From: Pelagibacteraceae bacterium AG-390-C22
Lineage (GTDB): Bacteria; Pseudomonadota; Alphaproteobacteria; Pelagibacterales; Pelagibacteraceae
DNA: 64,000 nucleotides
Assembly (NCBI GenBank): GCA_003278125.1
Contig: QCGX01000001.1
Location: 62,001 to 126,000 of the forward strand
Direction of reading: 5' to 3'
This document shows positions 40,037-51,006 of this stretch, one piece after another. The stretch's first letter is position 1, and every line of letters begins with the position of its first letter. The position numbers were made by a program, and so were the translations under genes. The notes under the pieces are model-generated. The model was not told the DNA's origin. It did no database searches and saw nothing but the letters and a program-made list of their open reading frames with translations.

Positions 40037-40591
40037 AAATTTTGAAAAAATTATTTTTGAACGACCATATTCTTTATTAATTATAGGTTTTAAAAGTTTT
40101 GTAAAATTATCAGATGATCTTTTTTCTCTATGAATTATTATAATATGATTATTTTTATAAATTTTCTTTAATTTAATTAATTTCAATTCTTCTATAAAAC
40201 GATCGTCTGAAAAAGGAGGATCTAAAAAAAAGATATCAAATTTCTCAGGTTGCTTTTTATTTAAAAAATCTATTACTTTTCCGTTTATTATTTTTGCTTT
40301 ATCATTTATCGATAGAGTTAATAAATTTTTTTTTAAAATTTGAGCTACATTTCTATTTAGCTCTACAAAAGTAACCTTTTTTGCACCTCTAGAAATACAC
40401 TCTAGACCGAACGAACCTATTCCAGAATAAAGATCTAATATATTTGAGTTTTTAAGATTAATATTAAGTAAATTAGAGTGAGCAATAATATTAAAAATAT
40501 TTTCTTTAACTGAGTCCTTCAGAGGTCTAGTAGCAGCTGTCTTAATGAAGGCAACAGACTTTCCCTTGAGTTTTCCACTTATTATTCTCAT
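40028..40591 (-). CDS. rsmD: 16S rRNA (guanine966-N2)-methyltransferase
   Basis: MRIISGKLKGK; LDLYSGIGSFGLECISRGA; FLDPPF. Confidence 0.92.
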   Translation of the reverse strand: MRIISGKLKGKSVAFIKTAATRPLKDSVKENIFNIIAHSNLLNINLKNSNILDLYSGIGSFGLECISRGAKKVTFVELNRNVAQILKKNLLTLSINDKAKIINGKVIDFLNKKQPEKFDIFFLDPPFSDDRFIEELKLIKLKKIYKNNHIIIIHREKRSSDNFTKLLKPIINKEYGRSKIIFSKFLD

Positions 40592-40594
40592 TAT

Positions 40595-41860
40595 TTATTT
40601 TTGAATTACTCTCCAACCAATATCTTTTCTAAAGAAACCATTTTTCCAGTTTATTTTTCTTATAATTTTAAGAATATTTTTTCTTATATTTTCAAATACT
40701 TTTCCAGTTGAAGTTACATTTAAGACTCTACCTCCGTTAGAAAACAATTCATTGTCGACTAATTTTGTTCCTGCATGAAAAATAAATGAGTTTTTCTTAT
40801 AATTAAGTTTATTTAAATTTTTTATTCTTTTATTCTTTTTATATTTTCCAGGATATCCTTTAGAGCATAAAACGATAGTCATGCATTTTAATTTTTTCCA
40901 TTCGATATTAATCTTATTTAATTTATTAATAGAAGCATTATTTAAAATTTTTAATAAATCAGTACTTAATCTTGGAATAATTACTTGGCATTCTGGATCC
41001 CCCATCCTAACATTATACTCAATTAGATACGGTTCATTATTTTTAATCATTAAACCAACATATAAAAATCCTGTATAAGGTTTTTTTTTCTTTTTTAATG
41101 CCAATAAAGTAGGGTTTACAATTTTTTTAATAATTTTTTTTTCTAAATTTTTATTAATTATTGGCGCTGGAGAATAAGCGCCCATGCCACCAGTGTTTGG
41201 GCCAATATCTTTTTCTCCAACGCGCTTATGATCTTGTGCTGAGCCAAAGAACTTAAAACTTTTTTTATCTACAATTAAAAAATAACTAGCTTCCTCACCT
41301 TCTAAAAATTCCTCTAAAACTAATTTTTTTGAAGATTTAAATTTACCTTTAAATATTTCATTTGAAACACTTAAGATTTGTTTCTTATTTTTACATATTG
41401 TTACACCTTTTCCAGCAGCTAAACCATCAGCCTTTACTACTAAAGGAAATTTACTATTTTTAATAAAATTATTTACATCTTTTTTATTTTTGCATATTTT
41501 AAATGCTGCTGTTGGAATCTTATTTTTTTTACAAATAGATTTCATAAAGGCTTTAGAACCCTCTAATTTTGCAGCATATTTATTTGGACCAAAAACTTTG
41601 ATTTTATGCTTTGATAAAAAATCTACTAATCCTTTTACCAAAGGCTCTTCAGGTCCAATTATTACTAAATCTATTTTATTAAATTTAATAATTTTTAATA
41701 ATCTTTGAAAGTTGAGAAAATCGAGATCAATATTTTTAGCTATTTTTGCTGTTCCCGCGTTACCGGGTATACATATTATTTTTTTAGATAATTTAGATTC
41801 ATGTATTTTTTGACATAAAGCATGCTCTCTACCACCGCTTCCTATTAAAGCAATATTCAT
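40595..41860 (-). CDS. purD: Phosphoribosylamine-glycine ligase
   Basis: IGSGGREHAL; GPNTGGMGAYSPAP; NVRMGDPECQV. Confidence 0.96.
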   Translation of the reverse strand: MNIALIGSGGREHALCQKIHESKLSKKIICIPGNAGTAKIAKNIDLDFLNFQRLLKIIKFNKIDLVIIGPEEPLVKGLVDFLSKHKIKVFGPNKYAAKLEGSKAFMKSICKKNKIPTAAFKICKNKKDVNNFIKNSKFPLVVKADGLAAGKGVTICKNKKQILSVSNEIFKGKFKSSKKLVLEEFLEGEEASYFLIVDKKSFKFFGSAQDHKRVGEKDIGPNTGGMGAYSPAPIINKNLEKKIIKKIVNPTLLALKKKKKPYTGFLYVGLMIKNNEPYLIEYNVRMGDPECQVIIPRLSTDLLKILNNASINKLNKINIEWKKLKCMTIVLCSKGYPGKYKKNKRIKNLNKLNYKKNSFIFHAGTKLVDNELFSNGGRVLNVTSTGKVFENIRKNILKIIRKINWKNGFFRKDIGWRVIQK

Positions 41861-41893
41861 ATGAAAAGATATATTATATATAATTTATAATAG

Positions 41894-42094
41894 ATGAATA
41901 AAAAAAAGGCTAAACTTGTATATAAGCATAACAAATTTGACATTGTCGAAGATGGAAATTTTGTTATCTGCGCAGTTTCTGGAAAAGAGATACCTTTAAG
42001 TGAGCTAAGTTATTGGAATGTAGAATTACAAGAAGCGTATTATTCACCTTTAGAGGTTAAAAAGCGTTTTAAAATCTTAAGCAATAAAAAATAG
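41894..42094 (+). CDS. DUF2093-like protein
   Basis: 66-aa protein with IPLSELSYWNVELQEAYYSP. Confidence 0.75.
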   Translation: MNKKKAKLVYKHNKFDIVEDGNFVICAVSGKEIPLSELSYWNVELQEAYYSPLEVKKRFKILSNKK

Positions 42095-42096
42095 TT

Positions 42097-42954
42097 TTAT
42101 TTCCATCTGTCATGAGTCCAAATCCACTGATTTGGATTCTTCATTATCATGTTTTCTAGAACCTCATTTAGTTTTAAAGTAATTTCAGATTTGTTATTAA
42201 AATTTGATGTATTAATTGGTTCATATATTTTCATTTTAAAAGAGTCTTTATGCTCTCTTTCGATAAAGATAGGTACAACGCTCAAATTATATTTTAAAGA
42301 TAATTGAGCAGGAAGTGAAGTGGTGTGGGCTGTTTTACTAAAAAATTTAACTCGATCACCCTCACCTAATCGTTGATCAATCATTAAAGCTACACTGTAA
42401 CCCTTTTCTATATACTCGATACATTCTTTTATACCTGAACGTCCCTTTTTTATTTGTTTATTACACACATATTTTTTTCTTAAATATTCCATTAGCGGAT
42501 TTAAAAAAAAATTATTTAATGGTCTATAAATCGTTGCAAGATTAATTTTATTTTTAGTTATCTCCATTGACATAAGTTCAAAATTTGCAAAATGACCTGA
42601 TATAAAAATTACTGGCTTGTTACTATGATTTATTTCATCTAATATTTCTTTTCCTTCGATCTTAATATGCAAATTCTCTTTTCTAAATTTTTTTAAAAAC
42701 ATGTATTCAACAAATGTTTTTCCATAATTTGACCACATGTTAAGTTCTATCTCTTTCTTTTTTTGTTCAGAAATTTTATTAGAAAATATATTTAAATTTT
42801 TTTTAAGAGTGTCCCTAGATCTTATTAGAGGTCCGATTTTTTTGAAAATAAAAGAAAACAAAATTCGGCTTATTGAAAGACCCAATAACTTTATGATAAA
42901 GAAAAATAAATAAATAGCTAGTGACTCAAAAAAATACTTTATAATTTTAATCAT
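42097..42954 (-). CDS. lpxL: Lipid A lauroyl-type acyltransferase (HtrB/LpxL family)
   Basis: ISGHFANFELMS; MIDQRLGEGDRVKFF; adjacent to lpxK/waaA. Confidence 0.85.
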   Translation of the reverse strand: MIKIIKYFFESLAIYLFFFIIKLLGLSISRILFSFIFKKIGPLIRSRDTLKKNLNIFSNKISEQKKKEIELNMWSNYGKTFVEYMFLKKFRKENLHIKIEGKEILDEINHSNKPVIFISGHFANFELMSMEITKNKINLATIYRPLNNFFLNPLMEYLRKKYVCNKQIKKGRSGIKECIEYIEKGYSVALMIDQRLGEGDRVKFFSKTAHTTSLPAQLSLKYNLSVVPIFIEREHKDSFKMKIYEPINTSNFNNKSEITLKLNEVLENMIMKNPNQWIWTHDRWK

Positions 42955-43880
42955 AAATGTTTCAGCACCTCAGTAATAAACTTATTTTTTTCTTCAATTT
43001 TTAAATCTACTTTAAGATATCTTAAATCTTTAAAGCCATAATCCTTAACTCTGTAAAAATCTTTTTCAGTAGTTATAAGATCCAAATTATTGTTAACTGC
43101 ATCTTCAGTTATTTGTTCAATTTCTTTTTTTTTAAACTCATAATGATCTGGAAAAGAAATTTTTTTTTGCACATTTAAATTATATTTCGATAGTAACTTA
43201 AAAAAATTATTTGGATTTCCTATACCGGCAAAAGCAAAAAGTTTTTTACCTTTAAACTGCTCAATATTAATTGGTAGATACTCTGAGTAAAAAATCTTAA
43301 TATTTTTTGAAATATTTAAAATTTTTTCTTCAAAAATTTTATTTTTTTCACCATTTATTATTACAATTTGTGCTCTCTCCAAAGAGCTTAATCTTTCTCT
43401 CAATGGTCCTGCAGGGAATACTAAACCGTTTCCAATAAGTTGTCTGCTATTAAAGCAAATTATATTTAGAGTTTTTTTTATAGTATAGTCTTGAAAACCG
43501 TCATCTAAAATTCCTACATCAAAATTTTCTCTTTCTGCTTTTTCTATAGCAGCGACTCTGTTCTTGTTTAAGATTAAGGAATTAGTAATATTATTTATTA
43601 ACTTATGTTCATCTTCATGATCTTTATAATATTTTTTAATGATAGCAGGGTTCTTATTATTAGTTTTCAAAATATTAGCAATCATTATTGAAACAGGTGT
43701 TTTTCCTGTTCCTCCTACATAAATATTACCCACGCAGATAATTGGAATTTTAAATTTTTTAGGACTAATGAGAGACTTTCTTAAAGCAGTTAAAAAATAA
43801 AACAAAAGAGAAATTGGACTAAGTAAAATAGCTAGGATATTACTTCTACTCTCCCAAAATTTAGGCTTTAAAAATTTCAT
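42951..43880 (-). CDS. lpxK: Tetraacyldisaccharide 4'-kinase
   Basis: VGNIYVGGTGKTPV; DVGILDDGFQD; FPAGPLRE. Confidence 0.93.
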   Translation of the reverse strand: MKFLKPKFWESRSNILAILLSPISLLFYFLTALRKSLISPKKFKIPIICVGNIYVGGTGKTPVSIMIANILKTNNKNPAIIKKYYKDHEDEHKLINNITNSLILNKNRVAAIEKAERENFDVGILDDGFQDYTIKKTLNIICFNSRQLIGNGLVFPAGPLRERLSSLERAQIVIINGEKNKIFEEKILNISKNIKIFYSEYLPINIEQFKGKKLFAFAGIGNPNNFFKLLSKYNLNVQKKISFPDHYEFKKKEIEQITEDAVNNNLDLITTEKDFYRVKDYGFKDLRYLKVDLKIEEKNKFITEVLKHL

Positions 43881-45151
43881 TACATTAAGTATTTTTTTAT
43901 TTCTTTAGTAGTATTGCTCAATATCTTGTCCCCCATGTCATTAATACTATCAGTTATTTTATTTTTATTATTTTTTAATTCTTTTAAATCATTTGCTAGT
44001 TTTTCAGAAAGCTCAGCAACATTATTGATTTCTTCTGAAATTTTATAAGAGTTTAAAAGATCATAAATTTCTTTAAAATTATAAACATGCGGACCGTGAT
44101 ATATTTTGCATCCCAACTTAGCAGCTTCAATAGGATTTTGTCCTCCAACTTTCTGTAATTTTTTTATCATAGACTTACCCATAAAAACACTTTTAGAATA
44201 ATTATAAAATTTATGCAAAGATCCAAAAGAATTTATAATTATTATTTCATTCTTCTCTTCAATTAATTCTCTATCATTTAAAATTTGTGATGAAAGTTTA
44301 TAATTATTACATAATTTATTTATTTCATGTGATCTACTGATGTGCCTAGGAATTATAATAGTCATTAAATCCTTGTAAATTTTTTTTAAATTTAAATGAG
44401 TTTTAATAACAACAATTTCTTCACCTCTATGAGTACTGGCCGCACACCAAAGTTTTTTCTGTTTTAGAATCTCAAGATTTTTATCTATTAAATTATCTTT
44501 TATTATTTTTCCCGAGAATTTAATATTTCCAAGAAATTTTAAATTTTTTACATTTAGCTTTTTAAGGTTATTCTCTGAATCTTTACTAGAAGCTAAACAT
44601 AGATCAAAACTATTAAAAACTTCTTTTGCAAATGTAGGCACTAGCATCCACTTATTAAAGGTTTTTTTTGTTATCCTTCCATTTATTAAAGCTAAAGGAA
44701 TTTTCCTTTTTTTTATTTCAAAAATTAAATTAGGCCATATCTCTGAGTCCACGAATATTATTAAATTGGGTTGCCATTTATTTAAAAAACTTTTTATTAA
44801 AAAATTTACATCAATAGGAAAATATCTATGTTTAATATTTTTATAGTTATATAATTTCTTTGTGATAATATTTCCTGCACTTAAAGTTGTTGTAGTGACT
44901 AGAAACTCTACATCTTTTATTTCAGTATTTAATTTTTGAATAAGAGGCAATATGCTTTGTGTTTCTCCAATACTTGCTGCATGAAACCAAATAAGTTTTT
45001 TTTTATTATCTTTTTCAGGGAAAAAATTGGAAGAAAAAATTTTTTCTTTATATCTATAACGATCTTCTTTATTTAGTAGTTTTCTAAAGTAAATTAATAC
45101 TATTAAAATTGGGTAAAAGAAAAAAGTAAGAAATCTATAAATAAAAATCAT
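43880..45151 (-). CDS. waaA: Kdo transferase
   Basis: WFHAASIGET; ETQSILPLI; EIWPNLI; GGQNPIEAAKLG. Confidence 0.92.
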   Translation of the reverse strand: MIFIYRFLTFFFYPILIVLIYFRKLLNKEDRYRYKEKIFSSNFFPEKDNKKKLIWFHAASIGETQSILPLIQKLNTEIKDVEFLVTTTTLSAGNIITKKLYNYKNIKHRYFPIDVNFLIKSFLNKWQPNLIIFVDSEIWPNLIFEIKKRKIPLALINGRITKKTFNKWMLVPTFAKEVFNSFDLCLASSKDSENNLKKLNVKNLKFLGNIKFSGKIIKDNLIDKNLEILKQKKLWCAASTHRGEEIVVIKTHLNLKKIYKDLMTIIIPRHISRSHEINKLCNNYKLSSQILNDRELIEEKNEIIIINSFGSLHKFYNYSKSVFMGKSMIKKLQKVGGQNPIEAAKLGCKIYHGPHVYNFKEIYDLLNSYKISEEINNVAELSEKLANDLKELKNNKNKITDSINDMGDKILSNTTKEIKKYLM

Positions 45152-45156
45152 TAGGC

Positions 45157-46899
45157 TTACTTTAATTGTTTTTCATACAATGATTTATATTCTTTACAAT
45201 TGTTAATAAGAAAGTCATGATTACCTGAATTAATTATTTCTCCATTTTTTAAAACGAATATTTTTTTTGCTTTGTGTATTGTTGAAAGTCGATGAGCTAT
45301 AACTAGCGTTGTTTTATTTTTTGTAAGATTTATTATTGCATTTTGAACAATTTCTTCAGAATCAGCATCTAAGGATGAAGTTGCTTCATCCAAAAGAATT
45401 ATTGGAGATTTTTTTAGAATTGCTCTAGCTATAGATAGCCTTTGTTTCTGACCTCCTGAAAGCTTTGTTCCATTTTCTCCTACTAATGAGTCATAAGAAG
45501 ATGGGAGTTTATTGATAAATTCATCGGCTGCAGCAAATCTGCAAGCTTCCTCAATTTCATCTTGAGAAGCTGCAGAATTAGCATAAGCAATATTATTTTT
45601 AATAGTGTCATCAAATAAGATTACATCTTGACTAACTAGTGAAATGTTTTTTCTTAGAGAGCTAAGTGAAACTTTTTTTATTTCCTGATCATCTATCTTA
45701 ATATTTCCTTGTTGAGGATCATAAAATCTTGGAAGTAAATTCATTATTGTGCTTTTTCCTGCTCCACTATGACCCACAAAAGCTGTCATAGAACCGCCTT
45801 CTATTTCAAGATTTATATTTTTTATTGCTCTTTTGTCTGTCGACTCATACTTAAACCCGACATCTTTAAAAACTATATTACACTTTTCAATATTAAGTTG
45901 AGGCAAGCTTTTATCCTCTTTAATTTCTATTGATCTATCTATTATAGTTGAGATTCTTTTAAAAGCAGTTGCTCCTTGATAAGCAGTCATATTTATTGTC
46001 GCTAAAGACCTTATAGGCTGATAAGCTAACATCATTGCAGCAAGAAAAGAAAAAAAATTATTTACCTCAAGTTCACCTGCAGCAATTAGTTTACCTGAAA
46101 AAAATATAAATCCAGCTATCATAAAACCCGTCAATGTTTCCATTATTGGGGCAGCTCTAATTAAAACACTGTTAATTTTAATATTTTTTTCAACAAGTTT
46201 TTGAATTAAGCCACTTGCATTTTTACTTTCTTCTTCCTCTTTTTGATAAATTCTAATCATTTTAGAACCTTTTAAAATTTCTGATAAAAAAGTTGTTAGA
46301 TTTCCAGAAAGTTCACCCGCTTCTCCTACTGCTTTACCGATTCTTTTGCCTAAACTTTTTGCAAAAATGGCGGCAAGAGGCATCATGAGTATTGCAAACA
46401 AAGCTAATTTCCAATTTTGATAAAACATTAGTGAAACCAAGGCAATTATTGAAAAACTATCTTTCATTATATTCAACACCCCGGTGCTAACAAGGTTTTG
46501 GACCATATGGGCATCAAACATTATATTTGAAATATACTTTCCTGAGTGTCTGTTATCTAAAGTTTGAACATCAGTTGTTAAAATATTATTAGCTATTTTT
46601 TTTTGGATTTCACCAGCAACTTCTTGTGCCACCCTTATAATCGTCATCCTAGCAAAGTATAAACTGATACCTTTTGTTGAAAAAGCTAGAATGATTAAAA
46701 TTGGTATAAGCCAGGCTAATGTTCTGTCTTTTTCAATAAAAATTTTTTTTACCGCTGGGTCTAGTAACCAAGCTGTAGCTGAAGTACTTCCAGCAACAAT
46801 TAAAGACAATACCAAAGAAATTAAAATTTTACCTAAATGTTTTTTGACATATTCTTTATAAAGTCTTGTTAAATTTTCTTTTAGTTCTGGAAATTTCAT
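45157..46899 (-). CDS. msbA: ABC transporter, MsbA-like lipid A flippase
   Basis: Fused TMD-NBD, GHSGAGKST, LSGGQKQRLSIARA; next to waaA/lpxK. Confidence 0.92.
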   Translation of the reverse strand: MKFPELKENLTRLYKEYVKKHLGKILISLVLSLIVAGSTSATAWLLDPAVKKIFIEKDRTLAWLIPILIILAFSTKGISLYFARMTIIRVAQEVAGEIQKKIANNILTTDVQTLDNRHSGKYISNIMFDAHMVQNLVSTGVLNIMKDSFSIIALVSLMFYQNWKLALFAILMMPLAAIFAKSLGKRIGKAVGEAGELSGNLTTFLSEILKGSKMIRIYQKEEEESKNASGLIQKLVEKNIKINSVLIRAAPIMETLTGFMIAGFIFFSGKLIAAGELEVNNFFSFLAAMMLAYQPIRSLATINMTAYQGATAFKRISTIIDRSIEIKEDKSLPQLNIEKCNIVFKDVGFKYESTDKRAIKNINLEIEGGSMTAFVGHSGAGKSTIMNLLPRFYDPQQGNIKIDDQEIKKVSLSSLRKNISLVSQDVILFDDTIKNNIAYANSAASQDEIEEACRFAAADEFINKLPSSYDSLVGENGTKLSGGQKQRLSIARAILKKSPIILLDEATSSLDADSEEIVQNAIINLTKNKTTLVIAHRLSTIHKAKKIFVLKNGEIINSGNHDFLINNCKEYKSLYEKQLK

Positions 46900-47784
46900 T
46901 TATAAATTAATTGAGCAAATACCTAAAAATAGTATTAATCCAGAAATATTATTAAATTTAAAAGCAGATAAGCAATCTTCTGGTTTGTTTTTATTAAACT
47001 TTTTAATTTGGTAAACTAAACTTAAAATAAATAACAACAGTAACCCCGTAAAAAAATTTATTTTGAGCATATCTTTAAACAAGTATATTAATATTAAAGA
47101 AGTTAAAAAATAAGACGTACCAACAAAAAGTTTAATATTTTTTTTAAATTTAATCGATGTTGATCTTACACCAATAATTTCGTCATCTGTCATATCTTGA
47201 ACCCCGTAAATCGTGTCATAGCCCAATGTCCAAAATATGGCTGATATATAAAGTATAATTATTTCGTAAGAAACGTTATTATTTATAGCTGTCCAGGCCA
47301 TTATAATTCCCCAATTGAAAGTTAAACCTAGAAATAATTGAGGCCAATAAGTTATTCTTTTCATAAATGGATAAGAAAAAGCTAAAATCATTGATCCTAA
47401 CCCAAGCATTATTGTTAAAAAATTAAATTGAATTAGAATTAAAAAAGCCAGAGTGCATAAACTTACAATATAAAAAAAAGATTTTTTTACAGATATTTTG
47501 CCAGCTGGAATAGGTCTTAGTTTTGTTCTTTGAACTTTTTTATCAAGATCTTTATCGACAATATCGTTAAATATACATCCAGCACTTCGCATTAAAACAG
47601 AACCCAAAAAGAAAAGAAGTGAGTAATATAAAAAAGTATATAGATCTTGACTTAAATTGTAAGCATAGGCTAAACCCCAAGAACTCGGCCAGAATAAAAG
47701 CATAAAACCTATTGGTTTATTCAATCTAGTTAAATCAATAAATATTTTTAAATGTTCCATGAAAATATGACTTGTAAATATCAA
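46900..47784 (-). CDS. ubiA: 4-hydroxybenzoate polyprenyltransferase
   Basis: NDIVDKDLDKKVQRTKLRPIPAG; YDTIYGVQDMTDD. Confidence 0.92.
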   Translation of the reverse strand: MIFTSHIFMEHLKIFIDLTRLNKPIGFMLLFWPSSWGLAYAYNLSQDLYTFLYYSLLFFLGSVLMRSAGCIFNDIVDKDLDKKVQRTKLRPIPAGKISVKKSFFYIVSLCTLAFLILIQFNFLTIMLGLGSMILAFSYPFMKRITYWPQLFLGLTFNWGIIMAWTAINNNVSYEIIILYISAIFWTLGYDTIYGVQDMTDDEIIGVRSTSIKFKKNIKLFVGTSYFLTSLILIYLFKDMLKINFFTGLLLLFILSLVYQIKKFNKNKPEDCLSAFKFNNISGLILFLGICSINL

Positions 47785-47814
47785 ACACTATCTACATAAT
47801 CAATTTGATTCGAT

Positions 47815-48225
47815 ATGGACATAGATTACACAGTAGCAGCATTAATGTTCCCGGCTATTCCTTTAATGATGACTATGTATAGCAACAGATTTCATACATT
47901 GAGTGCCCTTATAAGACAAATACATGATCAGTATACTTTTGAAAAAAAAGTTCCTCCTGAATGGGAAAATCAACTTCATGTTTTAAACAAAAGAACTAAC
48001 ATACTTAAATATGTGATGGGGTTTGCTGCTTTTGGATTTCTTTTTAACATGTCCACAGTATTAATGCTTTATGTAAACACCCTGCAGGTTGCACGATTAA
48101 ATTTTGCTGCCTGCTGTATTTGTATGATAATTTCAATCTTCTTATTTTTACAAGAAATAAGACTTTCAAATCAGGCTTTAAAATTTCATTTAAGCGACAT
48201 GGAGTCAATGAAGAGAGATTTATAA
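47815..48225 (+). CDS. DUF2721 family membrane protein
   Basis: MFPAIPLMMTMYSNRFHTLSALIRQ; LSNQALKFHL. Confidence 0.75.
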   Translation: MDIDYTVAALMFPAIPLMMTMYSNRFHTLSALIRQIHDQYTFEKKVPPEWENQLHVLNKRTNILKYVMGFAAFGFLFNMSTVLMLYVNTLQVARLNFAACCICMIISIFLFLQEIRLSNQALKFHLSDMESMKRDL

Positions 48226-48227
48226 TT

Positions 48228-48491
48228 TTATTTTTTTTCTAGGAGATTTTTTTTATATAACGATATACCATTATTTAACTTGTGCTTGTAAGACTCCTTG
48301 AAAGTTTCTAATTGCCAGCCTTTCATTCTTTTGATTATTTCTTCTAAATTTTTTGACTTCCATTCATCAGTGGAATTTTCACTTTTCCATATTTTTTTTT
48401 CATCGTTTGTTCTTGCACATCCATAGCAATAACCAGTCACAGGATCAGTTTTGCAAATACTTATACAAGGAGAAATTACTTTATTTTCCAT
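48228..48491 (-). CDS. DUF1289 family protein
   Basis: PCISICKTDPVTGYCYGCARTNDE. Confidence 0.85.
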   Translation of the reverse strand: MENKVISPCISICKTDPVTGYCYGCARTNDEKKIWKSENSTDEWKSKNLEEIIKRMKGWQLETFKESYKHKLNNGISLYKKNLLEKK

Positions 48492-49465
48492 TAGGGAATT
48501 AATATAGCTGGACCTGTCAATTTTCTAGACTCCAAATCTATATGAGCTTGTTTTGCTTCGCTTAATTTATACTCTTTAAATATTTTAATTTTAATCATTC
48601 CAAATTTAATTTTTTCAAAAATTTCATCAGCTCCTTTTTGAATTTCATTTCTATTTGTGAAGTAATGTCCAATAGTTGGTCTTGTTAAGAAAAGACTTTT
48701 AGATTGAATATCTTTAGGAACGTTTACTGGATCTAAAGGTCCTGAGGCATTTCCAAAACTTACCATCATACCTCTTGGTTTTAAGCATTCAATTGATCCT
48801 TTAAATGTGTTTTTTCCAACGCCATCAAAAACAGCTGAGACACCATTATTATTAGTTAATTTCATAACTTCTTTTGTAAAATCATCTTTTGAATAATTAA
48901 TAACATTCTCGTATCCATTAGCTTTTGCAATTTCAATTTTTTCATTTGAACCAACTGTGCCAATGACTTTAGCTCCAATACTTTTAGCCCATTGAGCAAA
49001 TATTTGACCAACACCACCAGCTGCAGCGTGAAATAAAATAGTTTCATTAGCTTTAAGTTTATAAGTTTTAGTTAATAAATAGTTAGTTGTTAAACCCTTA
49101 GTCATTAATGTTGCAGCTAATTTATGTGAAATCCATTCGGGAATTTTTACTGCAATTTTTGCTGGAATTATTCTTTGCTCTGAGTAAGCTCCTAAAGGCA
49201 TGGAGGCATAAGCAATATTATCACCTTTATTAAATTCGGTAACATTTGAACCAACTTCATTAACCTTTCCAGCAGCTTCTAATCCAATCCCGCTCGGTAA
49301 AGGCAAAGGATACAAGCCCGATCTATGATAAGTATCTATATAATTCAATCCTATTGCATGATTGATAACTTTTATTTCATCTGGTCCCGGTGATTTTACA
49401 TCGACATCTTGAAGTTCTAAAACTTCTGGTCCACCATTTTTTTTAATAATTATCGATTTAGACAT
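48491..49465 (-). CDS. qor: NADPH:quinone oxidoreductase (zinc-less MDR family)
   Basis: GLNYIDTYHRSGLYPLPLPSGIGLEAAG; HAAAGGVGQIFAQWAK. Confidence 0.88.
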   Translation of the reverse strand: MSKSIIIKKNGGPEVLELQDVDVKSPGPDEIKVINHAIGLNYIDTYHRSGLYPLPLPSGIGLEAAGKVNEVGSNVTEFNKGDNIAYASMPLGAYSEQRIIPAKIAVKIPEWISHKLAATLMTKGLTTNYLLTKTYKLKANETILFHAAAGGVGQIFAQWAKSIGAKVIGTVGSNEKIEIAKANGYENVINYSKDDFTKEVMKLTNNNGVSAVFDGVGKNTFKGSIECLKPRGMMVSFGNASGPLDPVNVPKDIQSKSLFLTRPTIGHYFTNRNEIQKGADEIFEKIKFGMIKIKIFKEYKLSEAKQAHIDLESRKLTGPAILIP

Positions 49466-49488
49466 TTTAAAGAAACGTACTTGAAGTT

Positions 49489-50331
49489 TTAATATTTAGC
49501 AAATGTTCCATTATTATAGTCTTGAATAGCCTCAAGTATTTCAGCTTTAGTATTCATGACGAATGGACCACCTCTGGCGATTGGTTCACCAATTGGTTTG
49601 CCAGCAATAAAAAGAAATTCAGTTTTTTTATTTGCCTTTACTGTAAGTTTATTTCCTCTTCCAAGTAAAATTAAATTAGAGTCACTGGTTTTATTGTGTT
49701 CTTTTTCTCCGATTTGTAGTTGTCCTTTTAGTAAATAAATAAAAGAGTTATGTCCCTCTGGTATCTCACATTTAAATTCTTTCTTCTCATTTAAAACAAT
49801 GTGAAAATAAATTGGTTCTACATTGTGATTTGTTTGAGGACCCTCAGCCTTTTCATATTTTCCAGCTATAACTTTCACTGTTTTTTCACTATCCTTATGA
49901 ACACCAAGCTCATTATTCTTAATATAAAGATATTCTGGTTTATTTTTTTTTAGTTTTGCAGGCATGTTAATCCACAACTGAAAACCTAATAGTTTTCCTT
50001 CAGTCATTGATGGCATCTCAGAATGGATTATACCTCTTCCAGTTTTCATCCATTGAACGTCTCCTGGCGCCATCTTTCCTTTAGAACCAGTACTATCTTT
50101 ATGCTCAAATTCTCCTTGCAACATATAAGTTACAGTTTCTATTCCTCTGTGAGGATGAGGAGGAAAGCCAGCCACATAATCCTCTTTATTTTCAGATCCA
50201 AATTCATCAAGCATTAAAAAAGGGTCTATATAATCTGCTTCTGGTGTTCCGATGCTTCTTTTTAATTTAACCCCAGCCCCATCAGAGGCGTTAAGTGCTT
50301 TAATAATTTTTTTTACTTCAACCTGTGTCAT
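49489..50331 (-). CDS. Pirin family protein
   Basis: PHPHRGIETVTYMLQGEFEHKDS; GRGIIHSEMP. Confidence 0.92.
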   Translation of the reverse strand: MTQVEVKKIIKALNASDGAGVKLKRSIGTPEADYIDPFLMLDEFGSENKEDYVAGFPPHPHRGIETVTYMLQGEFEHKDSTGSKGKMAPGDVQWMKTGRGIIHSEMPSMTEGKLLGFQLWINMPAKLKKNKPEYLYIKNNELGVHKDSEKTVKVIAGKYEKAEGPQTNHNVEPIYFHIVLNEKKEFKCEIPEGHNSFIYLLKGQLQIGEKEHNKTSDSNLILLGRGNKLTVKANKKTEFLFIAGKPIGEPIARGGPFVMNTKAEILEAIQDYNNGTFAKY

Positions 50332-50346
50332 AACAAATAATAACTT

Positions 50347-51006
50347 TTAAATTATCTCTAGTAACTGCGTTAAATTGTTTATTTGATTTTTAGGTTTAAA
50401 ATCTAAATTATCAAAAACAGCATTATTTCTATTTACCCAAACTGAATTATAACCATAATTTCCAGCACCAGAAACATCCCATGTATTGGCGCTTAAAAAT
50501 GTAACTTCTTCAGGCTTAATTTCATATTTTTTTAAAGGTAAATCATAAACCTTAGAATCTGGTTTATAAACTTTAACAGACTCAATAGAGAATAAGTCGT
50601 TAAATAAATTTTTTAAATTATTACTTTTTACTAATTCCTCTAAAAGAGCAGGGGTTCCATTTGATAGTATAGCAAGTTTAAAGTTTTTTTTTTTTAAATT
50701 TTCTAAAACATTTTTAACTTCAGGATATGGAGATAAAACTTTATAGAGGTTTAACAAATCATTTTTCATACCCATATCAATTCCAAAAACTTTCATCGAT
50801 TTTTCTAAGCTATCTTCTGTAACTTGCCAAAAATCTTTATGTCTTTTCATTAAACTTCTAAGCCAAGTATATTCTAGCTGTGTTGTTCTCCAGAAGTTAG
50901 CAAATCCCTCCCACTTATCTCCAATTTTATCTTTACATTTTTCAGCTGCAGAATTTACATCAAATAATGTACCATAAGCATCAAAAATTATAGATTTAGT
51001 TTTCAT
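50347..51006 (-). CDS. (S)-2-haloacid dehalogenase type II HAD hydrolase
   Basis: IIFDAYGTLFDV; WRTTQLEYTWLRSLM; LSNGTPALLE. Confidence 0.88.
   Translation of the reverse strand: MKTKSIIFDAYGTLFDVNSAAEKCKDKIGDKWEGFANFWRTTQLEYTWLRSLMKRHKDFWQVTEDSLEKSMKVFGIDMGMKNDLLNLYKVLSPYPEVKNVLENLKKKNFKLAILSNGTPALLEELVKSNNLKNLFNDLFSIESVKVYKPDSKVYDLPLKKYEIKPEEVTFLSANTWDVSGAGNYGYNSVWVNRNNAVFDNLDFKPKNQINNLTQLLEII

Noticed and set aside
40881-41708. Plus-strand ORFs (65 and 72 aa) over purD
   Set aside because: Antisense to a confidently identified gene with no family similarity.
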